Assembly: GCF_009193255.1 (NCBI RefSeq) | Contig: NZ_WACG01000002.1 | Span: forward strand, 558,001 to 622,000 | Source: Arthrobacter koreensis | GTDB lineage: Bacteria; Actinomycetota; Actinomycetes; Actinomycetales; Micrococcaceae | Length of the DNA: 64,000 bases | Reading direction: 5' to 3' | Shown: positions 43,509-52,669 of the stretch, piece by piece | Layout: the number at the start of each line of letters is the position of its first letter | Numbering within the stretch: the first letter of the stretch is position 1 | The notes under the pieces: model-generated | Seen by the model: the letters and a program-made list of their open reading frames with translations, nothing else | The model's database searches: none | What the model was told of the DNA's origin: nothing | Program-made: the position numbers and the translations under genes

Positions 43509-44509
43509 CGATGCAGCTCCGGCAGCACCGACGTGCCAAAAACGTCGATCCATTCGCGCTGGTTCCGCCCCACATTGTGGAGGTACACGCGGTCGAATCC
43601 GAGGTCGAGGAATTTCTGGATGTACGCGCGGTGCACGTCCGGGTCCTCGGAGATCAGCAGCCTGCCCTCGAAATCCTCGGGACGGACCAGCCGCGCCATC
43701 TGCTCCAGCTCGAAGGGCGAGCGGATATCCGCCTTGGGGAACTTCATGCCGCCGTTGGGCCATTCGGTCATGGCGTTGGCGAGGGCCTCCTCGTAGGTGG
43801 GGGCCCAGCTCATGTGCAGCTGCAGGACCTTGGGCATCGTGTCCGGATCCTTGCCGGCCTCGCGGGCACCGGCGTCGAACTTCGCGAAGAGGCCCTCGAT
43901 CTTCTCCAGCGGCGCGCCCACGGTGATGAGGCCGTCGGCATGCCGTCCGGCACGCTTGGCGGTTACCGGCCCTGCGGTGGCGACGAGGATTTCCGGAGCA
44001 ACTTCCGGCATGGTCCACAGGCGGGTGGATTCCATCTTGTAGAACGTGCCGCTGTGGCGGACGTCCTTGCCGGCCAGGGACGCGGCGAAGAGCTTGGAAA
44101 TGATCTCGATCGCCTCGAACATCCGGTTGATCCGCTCCGGGGCCTCTGGCCAGTACTGCGCCGTGACGTGCTCGTTCAGCGCCTCACCGGAACCCAGGCC
44201 CAGCCAGTGCCGGCCCGGGTACATGGCTGCCAGGGTTGCGGAGGCCTGCGCGACCATGGCGGGATGCCAGCGGAAGGTCGGAGCGGTCACACCCGGCCCG
44301 AGGTCCCCCCTGGTCCGCTCCCCCAGTGCCGAGAGCACGTTCCAGACGAAGGCCGACTGGCCCTGCGCCGGAACCCACGGCTGGAAGTGGTCTGCCGCCA
44401 TGACACCGGAGAAGCCGCGCTCCTCCGCGTACGCAGACAGCGCAACCGCTTCGCTGGGGTGGAACTGCTCGAGCATGGCCGCATAGCCGATCCGCAACGG
44501 GGTTTTCAT
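43505..44509 (-). CDS. F420-dependent LLM-class oxidoreductase
   Basis: 334 residues, luciferase-like fold of the F420-dependent glucose-6-phosphate-dehydrogenase-like group (TIGR03557-type): [58 protein letters not shown] and [14 protein letters not shown]. It probably transfers hydride between a small substrate and F420. The substrate is unknown. The start is ATG 44509. It is coupled to cofE downstream, so cofactor maturation and use are encoded together. Confidence 0.87.
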   Translation of the reverse strand: MKTPLRIGYAAMLEQFHPSEAVALSAYAEERGFSGVMAADHFQPWVPAQGQSAFVWNVLSALGERTRGDLGPGVTAPTFRWHPAMVAQASATLAAMYPGRHWLGLGSGEALNEHVTAQYWPEAPERINRMFEAIEIISKLFAASLAGKDVRHSGTFYKMESTRLWTMPEVAPEILVATAGPVTAKRAGRHADGLITVGAPLEKIEGLFAKFDAGAREAGKDPDTMPKVLQLHMSWAPTYEEALANAMTEWPNGGMKFPKADIRSPFELEQMARLVRPEDFEGRLLISEDPDVHRAYIQKFLDLGFDRVYLHNVGRNQREWIDVFGTSVLPELHR

Positions 44510-44572
44510 GCAGCCACTATAGGCCAGCCGCATGCCGCTATCGGAGAACGGCGTGTTTCAGCCGTGCAACAT

Positions 44573-45916
44573 TTAGCCGCGCGCGCTGACCTGCGGAAGA
44601 AGGTCCTCTGCCGGGGGCGTCCACACCGCCGGATCCGCCTGCACCTGGTCTCCGGAACGGATGTCCTTCACCTCATGCGTTCCGTCTTCGGAGGTGAACC
44701 AGACAAAGGGAATGCCGCGGCGGTCGGCGTACTTGATCTGCTTTCCGAACTTCTCTGCCTTCGCAGCAACCTCGACGGCGATGCCGCGTCCGCGCAGCGC
44801 TGCGGCGACGTCCTGCGCCGCAGACCATGAATCGTCGTCGGCAAGGGTCACCAGGACGGCGGTGGGAACCGAGCGGCTGGCTTCAGCGAATTCCTGGCTG
44901 AGGATCCGCATCACCAGGCGGGTGACGCCAATGGAGAGCCCGACGCCGGGGAAGGACCGGCTGCCCTTGGCCGCCAGTGAGTCGTAACGGCCGCCGGAGC
45001 AGATGGAGCCGAGCTGTTCGTGGCCCACCAGCACCGTTTCGTAGACCGTGCCGGTGTAATAGTCCAGGCCGCGGGCAATGGAAAGGTCCGCAATGACCTT
45101 GCCCGGTGCCCGGCGGGCGGCTTCGGCGATGACCTGCCGCAGTTCCTCCAGGCCGGTGTCCAGCAGTTCGCTGGTGACGCCCAGGGCGCGGACCTGGTCA
45201 ACGAAGGAGTCGTCCTCGGTGCGGATGGACGCGAGCTTCAATGCCAGGGAAGCCTGCTCGGGCGTGGCGCCCAGCTCTTCCTGCAGCAGCTCGGCCACCC
45301 GGTCAGCGCCAACCTTTTCCAGCTTGTCGATGCTGCGCAGCACCCCCGCGGTGTCCTCGAGGCCAATTCCGCGGTAGAAGCCTTCGGCCAGCTTGCGGTT
45401 GTTCACCCGGATCCGGAAGTCCGGGATGGGCAGCGCGCCGAGGGCTTCGGCGATGACCAGCGCCAGCTCGACGTCATACCGGAACGGCAGCTCGCCGTCG
45501 CCCACCACGTCAATGTCCGCCTGCGTGAACTCGCGGGCGCGGCCTTCCTGCGGGCGTTCGCCGCGCCAGACTTTCTGGATCTGGTAGCGGCGGAAGGGGA
45601 ACGCCAGGTGACCGGCGTTTTCCACCACGTAGCGCGCGAACGGGACGGTGAGGTCAAAGTGCAGGGCCAGCTGGTTGGGATCCTGCTTTGCCGGGCCTTC
45701 CCCCTCCTCGGCCTGCAGCCGGCTCAGCGCGTAGACTTCCTTGTCGATTTCTCCCTTGCGGAGCAGCTGGCCGACGGTCTCCACCGCGCGGGTTTCAATG
45801 TTCGCGAAACCGTGCAGTTCAAAGGTGCGGCGCAGCACGTCCAGCACATGGAGTTCAACGAGGCGCTCCTGCGGTAGCCATTCAGGGAAACCGGACAGTG
45901 AGGCCTTGCGTGCCAT
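44573..45916 (-). CDS. hisS: Histidine-tRNA ligase
   Basis: 447-residue class II synthetase. Motifs are FDLTVPFARYV, motif 2 RRYQIQKVWRGERPQEGRAR, the histidyl signature RGLDYYTGTVYE, and GVGLSIGVTRL (motif 3). The C-terminal anticodon domain is present (AVLVTLADDDSW). The start is ATG 45916, with AAAGGAG upstream; the open frame continues further but is not conserved. It is divergent from the cyclophilin gene. Confidence 0.95.
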   Translation of the reverse strand: MARKASLSGFPEWLPQERLVELHVLDVLRRTFELHGFANIETRAVETVGQLLRKGEIDKEVYALSRLQAEEGEGPAKQDPNQLALHFDLTVPFARYVVENAGHLAFPFRRYQIQKVWRGERPQEGRAREFTQADIDVVGDGELPFRYDVELALVIAEALGALPIPDFRIRVNNRKLAEGFYRGIGLEDTAGVLRSIDKLEKVGADRVAELLQEELGATPEQASLALKLASIRTEDDSFVDQVRALGVTSELLDTGLEELRQVIAEAARRAPGKVIADLSIARGLDYYTGTVYETVLVGHEQLGSICSGGRYDSLAAKGSRSFPGVGLSIGVTRLVMRILSQEFAEASRSVPTAVLVTLADDDSWSAAQDVAAALRGRGIAVEVAAKAEKFGKQIKYADRRGIPFVWFTSEDGTHEVKDIRSGDQVQADPAVWTPPAEDLLPQVSARG

Positions 45917-46112
45917 GCGGCAGACTCCTTTGGGATCAGGCGGCCCGCTGCACGGCGCAGTGCAGCGCGCGGCGGGCCAAATACTGGGAAGGCACACAAG
46001 TTACGTGCCTAAACTGTGTGCGGCACCCATTTTAGCCGTTTCCGGGCTCCGGACCGCCACCGGAGGCGATCCCGGAACCTATCCGCATTCCCCACCCCCG
46101 AGGAGGACGGCA

Positions 46113-46877
46113 GTGAGAGCCGGCAGCCAGAGCAACCGGACCGCCCGCCAGCGGCTGGCCCGCAAGGAGGCCAAAGAGGCGTTCGCCCGGGAACAGTGGA
46201 AACGCCGGCTGAGGGACAATGCGTTCGCCGGGGCAGCCGGAGCGCTGGTCCTGGCCCTGGCCGTCGCCCTGCAGGTCTTCTGGTTCTCGTCGAACCCTAC
46301 GGCCGATGACCTGGCCGCGCTCAAGCAGGAAGCCAAAGCCGGGCAGAACGCCTCCGCCATCCCGGACCCGTCCCTCGCGGCAGGCAGGACGTTCACCGGG
46401 ACGCTGGTCCTGAACGGTGCGGACATTGGCGTGGAACTGGACGGCAGCGCAGCCCCGCAGGCAGCTGCCGTGTTCAAGTCCCTGGCCGATTCCTCCTTCT
46501 TCGACGGAAAGGACTGCCACCGGCTGACCACCCAGGACACCATGGGCGTTCTGCAGTGCGGTTCCCTGGACGGGACCGGAGCCGGGGATCCGGACTACCA
46601 GTGGGGTCCGGTTGAGAACAGCCCGGAAGACGGCACCTACCCTGCAGGCACCATTGCCGTAGCCCGCGGCGCCACCCCCAACTCCCACGGCACGCAGTTC
46701 TTCATTGCCTACAAGGACTCCGTAATAACGCAGGAAACCGGCGGGTACACGATAATGGGTAAGGTAACGTCAGGGCTTGAAGTTCTGGAGGCAATAGCCG
46801 CCGATGGCGTGGCTGACGGCGGCCGGGACGGAAGGCCTTCAACCCCGGTGACGATAGATTCGTTTACCCTGAAGTAA
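46113..46877 (+). CDS. Membrane-anchored peptidyl-prolyl cis-trans isomerase (cyclophilin)
   Basis: 254 residues from GTG 46113, with GAGGAGGA upstream. A basic cytosolic N-terminus rich in Lys/Arg (RLARKEAKEAFAREQWKRRL) is followed by one TM (AGALVLALAVALQVFWF) and an extracytoplasmic cyclophilin domain with FKSLADSSFFDGKDCHRLT, GTIAVARGATPNSHGTQFFI and GKVTSGLEVLEAIAADGV. It probably helps fold exported proteins. Location next to hisS and upstream of DUF349 is conserved in Micrococcaceae. Confidence 0.9.
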   Translation: MRAGSQSNRTARQRLARKEAKEAFAREQWKRRLRDNAFAGAAGALVLALAVALQVFWFSSNPTADDLAALKQEAKAGQNASAIPDPSLAAGRTFTGTLVLNGADIGVELDGSAAPQAAAVFKSLADSSFFDGKDCHRLTTQDTMGVLQCGSLDGTGAGDPDYQWGPVENSPEDGTYPAGTIAVARGATPNSHGTQFFIAYKDSVITQETGGYTIMGKVTSGLEVLEAIAADGVADGGRDGRPSTPVTIDSFTLK

Positions 46878-46930
46878 TGGCTCTGCGGGATTCGCTCAGC
46901 GGCCATCCATCGAGTGAAAGACTTTTAGCG

Positions 46931-48361
46931 GTGACAGACAGTCAAAAATCCGACGAAACCACCGGGAACGTTCCGGAAACGCAGCGGCCCTCAGCTCCCA
47001 GCCCGGCAGCTTTTGCCGCCCGGCACCCCGTTCCTGCACCGGCTGCAGCCCGTCCCGGAGCAGCAGCCCCGGCGCCCGTAGTGGCAGCCCCCGCCGCCCA
47101 CACCACTCCGCTGGAAGAAGCCGCGAAATTCGCCCGCGTCGAGGAGGACGGCCACGTCTTCCTGATCGTTGACAGCGAAGAGTTCCCCGTTGGCCAGTAC
47201 CCCGACGCCACCCGCGAGGAGGCGCTGGGCTACTTCGTGCGCAAGTACGACGACGCCGTCAGCCAGGTCATCCTGCTGGAACAGCGCCTGGCAGCCAAGG
47301 CACCGGCCTCGGACATGCACAAGACCCTGAAGCACCTTTCCGCCCAGGTGGCTGAGCGGAAGATGGTGGGCGACGTCAAGGCGCTGGACGCCCGCATTGC
47401 AGACCTGCAGGCCGGCATCAAGGCAGCCGAAGCCGCCGAACGCGCCGAAGCCGAGGCCGTCCGTGCGCGTGAACTCGCCGCCCGCGAAGCAATTGTTGCC
47501 GAAGCGGAGGAGATTGCCGCCAAGGACCCGGCCAGCATCCAGTGGAAGACCAGCAGCAACCGGATGAACGAGCTGTTCGAAGCGTGGAAGGCCGCGCAGA
47601 AGAACGGACCCCGGCTGGGACGCAGCAACGAGGACGCCCTCTGGAAGCGTTTCCGTTCGGCCCGCACGGTCTTCGACCGGCACCGCCGCGCCTACTTCTC
47701 CCAGCTGGACAATGAAAACGCCGAGGCCAAGCGGGCAAAGGAAGACCTCATTGCCCGCGCCGAAGCGCTTTCCGACTCCACTGACTGGGGCAACACTGCC
47801 GCCGAATACCGCCGGCTCATGGATGAGTGGAAGGCCTCCAAGCGCGCCAGCCGCAAGGACGACGACGCCCTCTGGGCACGGTTCCGTGCCGCACAGGATA
47901 AGTTCTTCGCAGCCCGCCAGGCCGCCAACGAGGTGATCGACGAAGAGTTCGCCGCCAACCTGGTGGTCAAGGAAGCCCTCCTCAAGGAAGCACAGGAAAT
48001 TCTGCCGGTCACGGACCTGAACGCAGCCCGCAAGGCCCTGCAGTCCATCCGCGACCGCTGGGAAGAAGCGGGCAAGGTTCCGCGCGCTGACATGGGCCGC
48101 ATGGAAGCGGGCATCCGCAAGGTCGAAGAAGCCGTCAAGGCCGCCGAGGACGAGCACTGGCAGCGCAGCAACCCGGAGACGAAGGCCCGCACCAACAGCG
48201 CACTGACGCAGCTGGAAGCGGCCATCGCCACCCTGCGCGATGAGCTCGCCGCCGCCGAGAAGGACGGCGACGCCAAGAAAATCGCCAACGCCCGTGAAGC
48301 CCTTGAAGCCCGCGAGCAGTGGCTTGAAACCCTGCGCCGTTCAGCCCAGGACTTCTCCTAG
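46931..48361 (+). CDS. DUF349 domain-containing coiled-coil protein
   Basis: 476 residues from GTG 46931 (TDSQKSDETTGN). An in-frame start at 46877, overlapping the preceding stop, would add 18 residues, and neither has a strong ribosome site. A Pro/Ala-rich N-terminus is followed by long charged helices with DUF349 repeats marked by W..A...R..D..LW.RFR patterns (DALWKRFRSARTVFDRHRRA; DALWARFRAAQDKFFAARQA). It is cytosolic and largely coiled coil. Its function is poorly defined. A strong terminator follows. Confidence 0.85.
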   Translation: MTDSQKSDETTGNVPETQRPSAPSPAAFAARHPVPAPAAARPGAAAPAPVVAAPAAHTTPLEEAAKFARVEEDGHVFLIVDSEEFPVGQYPDATREEALGYFVRKYDDAVSQVILLEQRLAAKAPASDMHKTLKHLSAQVAERKMVGDVKALDARIADLQAGIKAAEAAERAEAEAVRARELAAREAIVAEAEEIAAKDPASIQWKTSSNRMNELFEAWKAAQKNGPRLGRSNEDALWKRFRSARTVFDRHRRAYFSQLDNENAEAKRAKEDLIARAEALSDSTDWGNTAAEYRRLMDEWKASKRASRKDDDALWARFRAAQDKFFAARQAANEVIDEEFAANLVVKEALLKEAQEILPVTDLNAARKALQSIRDRWEEAGKVPRADMGRMEAGIRKVEEAVKAAEDEHWQRSNPETKARTNSALTQLEAAIATLRDELAAAEKDGDAKKIANAREALEAREQWLETLRRSAQDFS

Positions 48362-48383
48362 CTCCAGCGCTCTACGCGCCGGC

Positions 48384-48423
48384 AGGCCCGGACTCCGCTT
48401 TTCCACAGGCGGCGTCCGGGCCT
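48384..48423 (+). terminator. Terminator after the DUF349 gene
   Basis: AGGCCCGGACTCCGC (48384-48398) pairs with GCGGCGTCCGGGCCT (48409-48423), one mismatch, then TTCGC. The loop is 10 nt. Confidence 0.85.
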
Positions 48424-48457
48424 TTCGCTATAACCCGCGGGCAGGAAGTCTGGAGGA

Positions 48458-49099
48458 ATGTCCCTCCCCTGCCCGGACCACGGTGCAATCCCCCAGGTCA
48501 CCTCCACGGGCGGTGCGGTGTTTCATGCCGGCCAGGTGTTCACGCTTCCCGAGCTGCAGGGCATGTGCCGCGACGGCCTGCTGACGCGGGTGTACGGCGA
48601 TACCTTCCTGCGGTGGGATGTTCGGGTCTCTCCGCTGGCCAGGGCGCTGGCAGCGCAGCACAGCCTGCCGGAACAGGTTCGCGGGCGCTACGCCTTCGGC
48701 TGGATGAGCGCAGCCTGGATCTTCGGCTGCGCCGATTCCCCGGGCAGGCTGGCCCTGCTCGCGGATTCCCGGCGCAGGAGCACCGCCCTGCCGCCGTTCA
48801 GCGGAGCGGTGCTGCATGAGGTGGCGCTTGGTCCTGCGGACCGAGTGCTGCTGGGTTCCGTGCCGGTGACGCATCCGCTGCGGACCGCGTACGACGTCGC
48901 CCTCCACTTTCCGCTGGAGCAGTCAGCGCCGGTGCTGCTGGCCATGGCCAGGGACGCGGAGCTGAACTGTCCGCCATCGTACCTGTTGACCCTGCTGCGC
49001 AGCGGCTACCGCATTCCCGGAACGCGGCGCGCACTCAAGGCGGTGGCACAGGTGGCAGCGGAACTGGAAAGAGAATCCGGGTCCGCTGCCCGGCGCTAG
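48458..49099 (+). CDS. AbiEi-like / DUF559-lineage hypothetical protein
   Basis: 213 residues. The opening region ([34 protein letters not shown]) looks like the winged-helix part of AbiEi-type antitoxin and related proteins common in Micrococcales, and the middle has [20 protein letters not shown] and [17 protein letters not shown]. No AbiEii-type toxin gene is adjacent, so this is probably an orphan of that fold. GGAGG lies unusually close to ATG 48458, so the start could be further in. It converges on rel with a 4-bp overlap. Confidence 0.6.
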   Translation: MSLPCPDHGAIPQVTSTGGAVFHAGQVFTLPELQGMCRDGLLTRVYGDTFLRWDVRVSPLARALAAQHSLPEQVRGRYAFGWMSAAWIFGCADSPGRLALLADSRRRSTALPPFSGAVLHEVALGPADRVLLGSVPVTHPLRTAYDVALHFPLEQSAPVLLAMARDAELNCPPSYLLTLLRSGYRIPGTRRALKAVAQVAAELERESGSAARR

Positions 49100-51522
49100 A
49101 CCCGGCGCTGGTCTCCCGTGGTCCGGTAGACGTCGTACACGCCGTCTATCCGGCGGACCGCGCTGAGGATGTGGCTGAGGTACTTGGGATCGCCCATCTC
49201 AAAGACGAACTTGGACATGGCCACGCGGTCGCTGGAGGTGTTCACGCTGGCCGAGAGGATGTTCACGTGGTTCTCGGAGAGCACCCGCGTGACGTCGGAG
49301 AGCAGTGACTTCCGGTCCAGTGCCTCCACCTGGATTTCGACCAGGAACACGGAGGACTGGGTAGGTGCCCAGTCAACGGCAACAATGCGGTCCGGCTGGT
49401 CCCGCAGCTCCTGGACGTTCCGGCAGTCGGTGCGGTGCACCGAGACGCCCGATCCGCGGGTCACGAAGCCGATGATTGGATCCGGCGGCACCGGAGTGCA
49501 GCAGCGGGCCAGCTTCACCCATACGTCCCCTACCCCGCGCACGGTGACGCCGGAGTCGGAGAACTTGGGCCGCTTCGCATTCGCGGAGGACACCGGAGTG
49601 TCCGCGAGGTCCTCCTCGGCACCCTGGTGCCCGCCCATGAGCGAAACCAGGTGCTCAATGACGTTCTGCGCGGAGGTATGGCCGTCACCAACGGCGGCAT
49701 ACAGCGCGGAGATGTCCTGGTGGTGAAGTTCCTGTGCCACGGCGATCAGCGCGTCATGCGTCATGAGGCGCTGCAGCGGCAGGTTCTGCTTTCGCATGCC
49801 GCGGGTCAGCAGGTCCTTGCCCTTTTCGATCGCCTCTTCGCGGCGTTCCTTGGTGAACCACTGGCGGATCTTGTTGCGTGCGCGGGGACTCTTGACGAAT
49901 CCCTGCCAGTCCTGGCTCGGTCCGGCGCCTTCGGCCTTGGAGGTGAAGATCTCCACCCAGTCCCCGTGCTGGAGCTCGCTGTTCAGTGGAACCAGCTTGC
50001 CGTTGACGCGGGCGCCGATGGTCCGGTGGCCCACTTCCGTGTGCACGGCGTAGGCGAAGTCCACCGGAGTCGAGCCGGCGGGCAGGGCCATGACCTCACC
50101 CTTGGGCGTGAACACGAATACTTCGCGGGCGTTGATCTCGAACCGCAGCGAATCCAGGAACTCGTCCGGATCCGAGGTTTCCTGCTGCCAGTCCACCAGG
50201 GACCGCAGCCAGCCCATGTCCGAGTTGTCCGGAGCGGGCGAGCCGTTCTTCGCGCTGTCCTTGTACTTCCAGTGCGCGGCAACACCGTACTCGGCGCGGC
50301 GGTGCATGTCATGGGTGCGGATCTGGATTTCCACCGGCTTGCCGCCCGGCCCGATCACCGTGGTGTGCAGCGACTGGTACATGTTGAACTTCGGCATGGC
50401 GATGTAGTCCTTGAACCGCCCGGGCAGGGGGTTCCAGCGCGCATGCAGTGCGCCAAGCGTGGCGTAGCAGTCCCGGACCGAGTCCACGAGCACCCGCACG
50501 CCCATCAGGTCATGGATGTCGTCGAAGTCCTTGCCCCGCACAATCATCTTCTGGTAGATCGAGTAATAGTGCTTGGGGCGGCCGGTGATGGTGGCCTTGA
50601 TTTTGACGCTGTGCAGGTCTTCGGCGATCTGGCTGCGCACGGTGGAGAGGTACTTCTCCCGCTCGGGGGTCCTGTCCCCCACCATGCGGACAATCTCGTC
50701 ATAGACCTTCGGGTGCAGGGCCGCGAAGGAGAGGTCTTCAAGTTCCCACTTGATGGTGTTCATGCCGAGCCGGTGGGCCAGCGGGGCGAAGATTTCGAGT
50801 GTTTCCCGTGCCTTGCGTGCGGAAGACTCCGGCGAGACGAAGCGCCAGGTGCGGGCATTGTGCAGGCGGTCCGCCAGCTTGATGACCAGCACGCGGATGT
50901 CCTTGGCCATGGCGACGACCATCTTGCGCACGGTCTCGGACTGGGCCGCGTCACCGAAGGTCACCTTGTCCAGCTTGGTAACACCGTCCACCAGCATTGC
51001 CACTTCGGGACCGAATTCGCTGCGCAGCTCATCCAGCGAGTAGGCAGTGTCCTCCACCGTGTCATGCAGCAGGGCGGCGGCCAGGGTAGTGCCGGTCATG
51101 CCGAGTTCGGCAAGGATGGTGGCGACGGCGACCGGATGGGTGATGTACGGGTCGCCGCTCTTGCGCTTCTGGCCTTCGTGGCAGCGCTCGGCGACTAGGT
51201 AGGCGCGCTGGATCAGGTCCAGGTCTTCGCGCGGGTTATTGGCTCGGACCGTGCGCAGGAGGGGTTCGAGCATCGGTGAGTAGGATGTCCCCCGGCCGGC
51301 CAGGCGGGCCAGCCGGGCACGCGTACCGTGCCTGCGTACCGGGGCGGGTTTGGGCGCGGGCTTCTGGGCAGGAGCAACCGCCTGCCCGGGGCCAGGCTTT
51401 ACCTGGACTGCGGCAGGCGTCTTACCGCCGGACCCCTTGTCCGGGGAGTTCACCGCTTCCGGGACAGAGTTCTCGTCCCGGTCTTTTCCTGCGCTTTCGG
51501 CAGGCGTCGCGCTCTCGGCCAA
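49096..51522 (-). CDS. rel: Bifunctional (p)ppGpp synthetase/hydrolase (Rel)
   Basis: 808-residue RSH protein. An N-terminal extension of ~80 residues rich in Pro/Lys/Ala precedes the HD hydrolase domain with intact [10 protein letters not shown] near residue 150, then the synthetase domain ([40 protein letters not shown]), TGS ([20 protein letters not shown]), a zinc-finger-like [11 protein letters not shown] region and a C-terminal ACT domain. Both activities should be present. The start is TTG 51522, with AAAGGGCAG upstream. It controls the stringent response. Confidence 0.95.
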   Translation of the reverse strand: MAESATPAESAGKDRDENSVPEAVNSPDKGSGGKTPAAVQVKPGPGQAVAPAQKPAPKPAPVRRHGTRARLARLAGRGTSYSPMLEPLLRTVRANNPREDLDLIQRAYLVAERCHEGQKRKSGDPYITHPVAVATILAELGMTGTTLAAALLHDTVEDTAYSLDELRSEFGPEVAMLVDGVTKLDKVTFGDAAQSETVRKMVVAMAKDIRVLVIKLADRLHNARTWRFVSPESSARKARETLEIFAPLAHRLGMNTIKWELEDLSFAALHPKVYDEIVRMVGDRTPEREKYLSTVRSQIAEDLHSVKIKATITGRPKHYYSIYQKMIVRGKDFDDIHDLMGVRVLVDSVRDCYATLGALHARWNPLPGRFKDYIAMPKFNMYQSLHTTVIGPGGKPVEIQIRTHDMHRRAEYGVAAHWKYKDSAKNGSPAPDNSDMGWLRSLVDWQQETSDPDEFLDSLRFEINAREVFVFTPKGEVMALPAGSTPVDFAYAVHTEVGHRTIGARVNGKLVPLNSELQHGDWVEIFTSKAEGAGPSQDWQGFVKSPRARNKIRQWFTKERREEAIEKGKDLLTRGMRKQNLPLQRLMTHDALIAVAQELHHQDISALYAAVGDGHTSAQNVIEHLVSLMGGHQGAEEDLADTPVSSANAKRPKFSDSGVTVRGVGDVWVKLARCCTPVPPDPIIGFVTRGSGVSVHRTDCRNVQELRDQPDRIVAVDWAPTQSSVFLVEIQVEALDRKSLLSDVTRVLSENHVNILSASVNTSSDRVAMSKFVFEMGDPKYLSHILSAVRRIDGVYDVYRTTGDQRRV

Positions 51523-51582
51523 CTGCTGCCCTTTCTTTCCAGATATCTGCCCAGTCTATGCCCCTTGGCTGCCCCGCTTACA

Positions 51583-51627
51583 CCACCGGTTCCGTTCTTC
51601 CCCCGTGGGAAGTAACGGAACCGGTGG
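51583..51627 (-). terminator. Long hairpin after secF
   Basis: CCACCGGTTCCGTT (51583-51596) pairs perfectly with its complement at 51614-51627. A nested CTTCCC/GGGAAG extends the stem. It is 20 nt past the secF stop on the minus strand, just upstream of rel. No T tract follows. Confidence 0.75.
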
Positions 51628-51646
51628 CAGGAAAGCAGTCTGGGTG

Positions 51647-52669
51647 TTACGTCGCGGAAGCGGCGGCCGGCGCGGCCGGCGCCTCCTGTTCACGGCGCTC
51701 GGTGACGCGCTTGGTGTGCTTCACGATTTCCGGCTCGCGGCGGCGCAGCCAGGCGTAGAGCGGGGCGGCGACGAACAGGGTGCCCAGGGTACCCAGGATG
51801 ATGCCGATGAACAGCGCCAGGGACAGGTCCTTCAGGGTGCCGGCGCCCAGCAGGTAGGCACCGATGAAGAGCACGGATGCCACGGGCAGCACTGCGACCA
51901 CGGAGGTGTTGATCGATCGGACCAGCGTCTGGTTGACGGCGAGGTTCACCTGTTCGGCGAACGTCCGCTTGGTCTGTTTATCCAGGTTGGCCGTGTTTTC
52001 CCGGATCTTGTCGAAGACCACCACCGTGTCATAGAGCGAGTAGCTCAGGACGGTAAGGAACCCGATGATGGCCGACGGCGTTACCTCGAACCCGCTGAGC
52101 GCGTACAGGCCGGCGGTCACCGTCATGACCACCAGCAGTCCGGTGATCGCGGCGAGGGACATCTTCCAGGTCCTGAAGTACAGGGCCATCAGCAGGGCGG
52201 CCAGGGCGACGAACACCACGAGGCCAATGAGGGCCTGCCGGCTGACGTCGTTGCCCCACGTCGGGCCAATGAAGGTGGACGTCACCTGGTCCTCGTTGAC
52301 GCCGTACCCCTCAGCCAGGGCCGTCTTCACGTCCAAGGTCTGGTCGTCGCTGAGCTCTTCGGTCTGGATGCGCATTGTCCCGGGGGAAATGTTGGTCACG
52401 CGCGGATCGGAACCGGAGACTACTTCGCTCACGGCTTCTTCACCCACCGAAACCTGCGTGTCCTCCACGCCGGAAACGGTGAACTCGGAACCGCCGCGGA
52501 AATCGATTCCCAGGTTGAACCCGCCCTTGGCTACCGGGATCAGGATTGAGAGCAGCACCGCAGCTGCGGCAATCAGGAACCACAGCCGGTAGCGTCCCAC
52601 GAAGTTGTAGGACCGTTTGCCGGTGTAGAGCTCATTGCCGAACCGGGCGAACGCGGGAAGCTTACCCAT
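51647..52669 (-). CDS. secF: Protein translocase subunit SecF
   Basis: 340-residue membrane protein of the SecDF complex, which uses the proton gradient to help export through SecYEG. TM1 (YRLWFLIAAAAVLLSILIPV) is followed by the extracytoplasmic domain starting GGFNLGIDFRGGSEFTV, then five TM segments including SAIIGFLTVLSYSLYDTVVV and FDKIRENTANL. The start is ATG 52669, overlapping the secD stop (TGATG). Confidence 0.95.
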   Translation of the reverse strand: MGKLPAFARFGNELYTGKRSYNFVGRYRLWFLIAAAAVLLSILIPVAKGGFNLGIDFRGGSEFTVSGVEDTQVSVGEEAVSEVVSGSDPRVTNISPGTMRIQTEELSDDQTLDVKTALAEGYGVNEDQVTSTFIGPTWGNDVSRQALIGLVVFVALAALLMALYFRTWKMSLAAITGLLVVMTVTAGLYALSGFEVTPSAIIGFLTVLSYSLYDTVVVFDKIRENTANLDKQTKRTFAEQVNLAVNQTLVRSINTSVVAVLPVASVLFIGAYLLGAGTLKDLSLALFIGIILGTLGTLFVAAPLYAWLRRREPEIVKHTKRVTERREQEAPAAPAAASAT

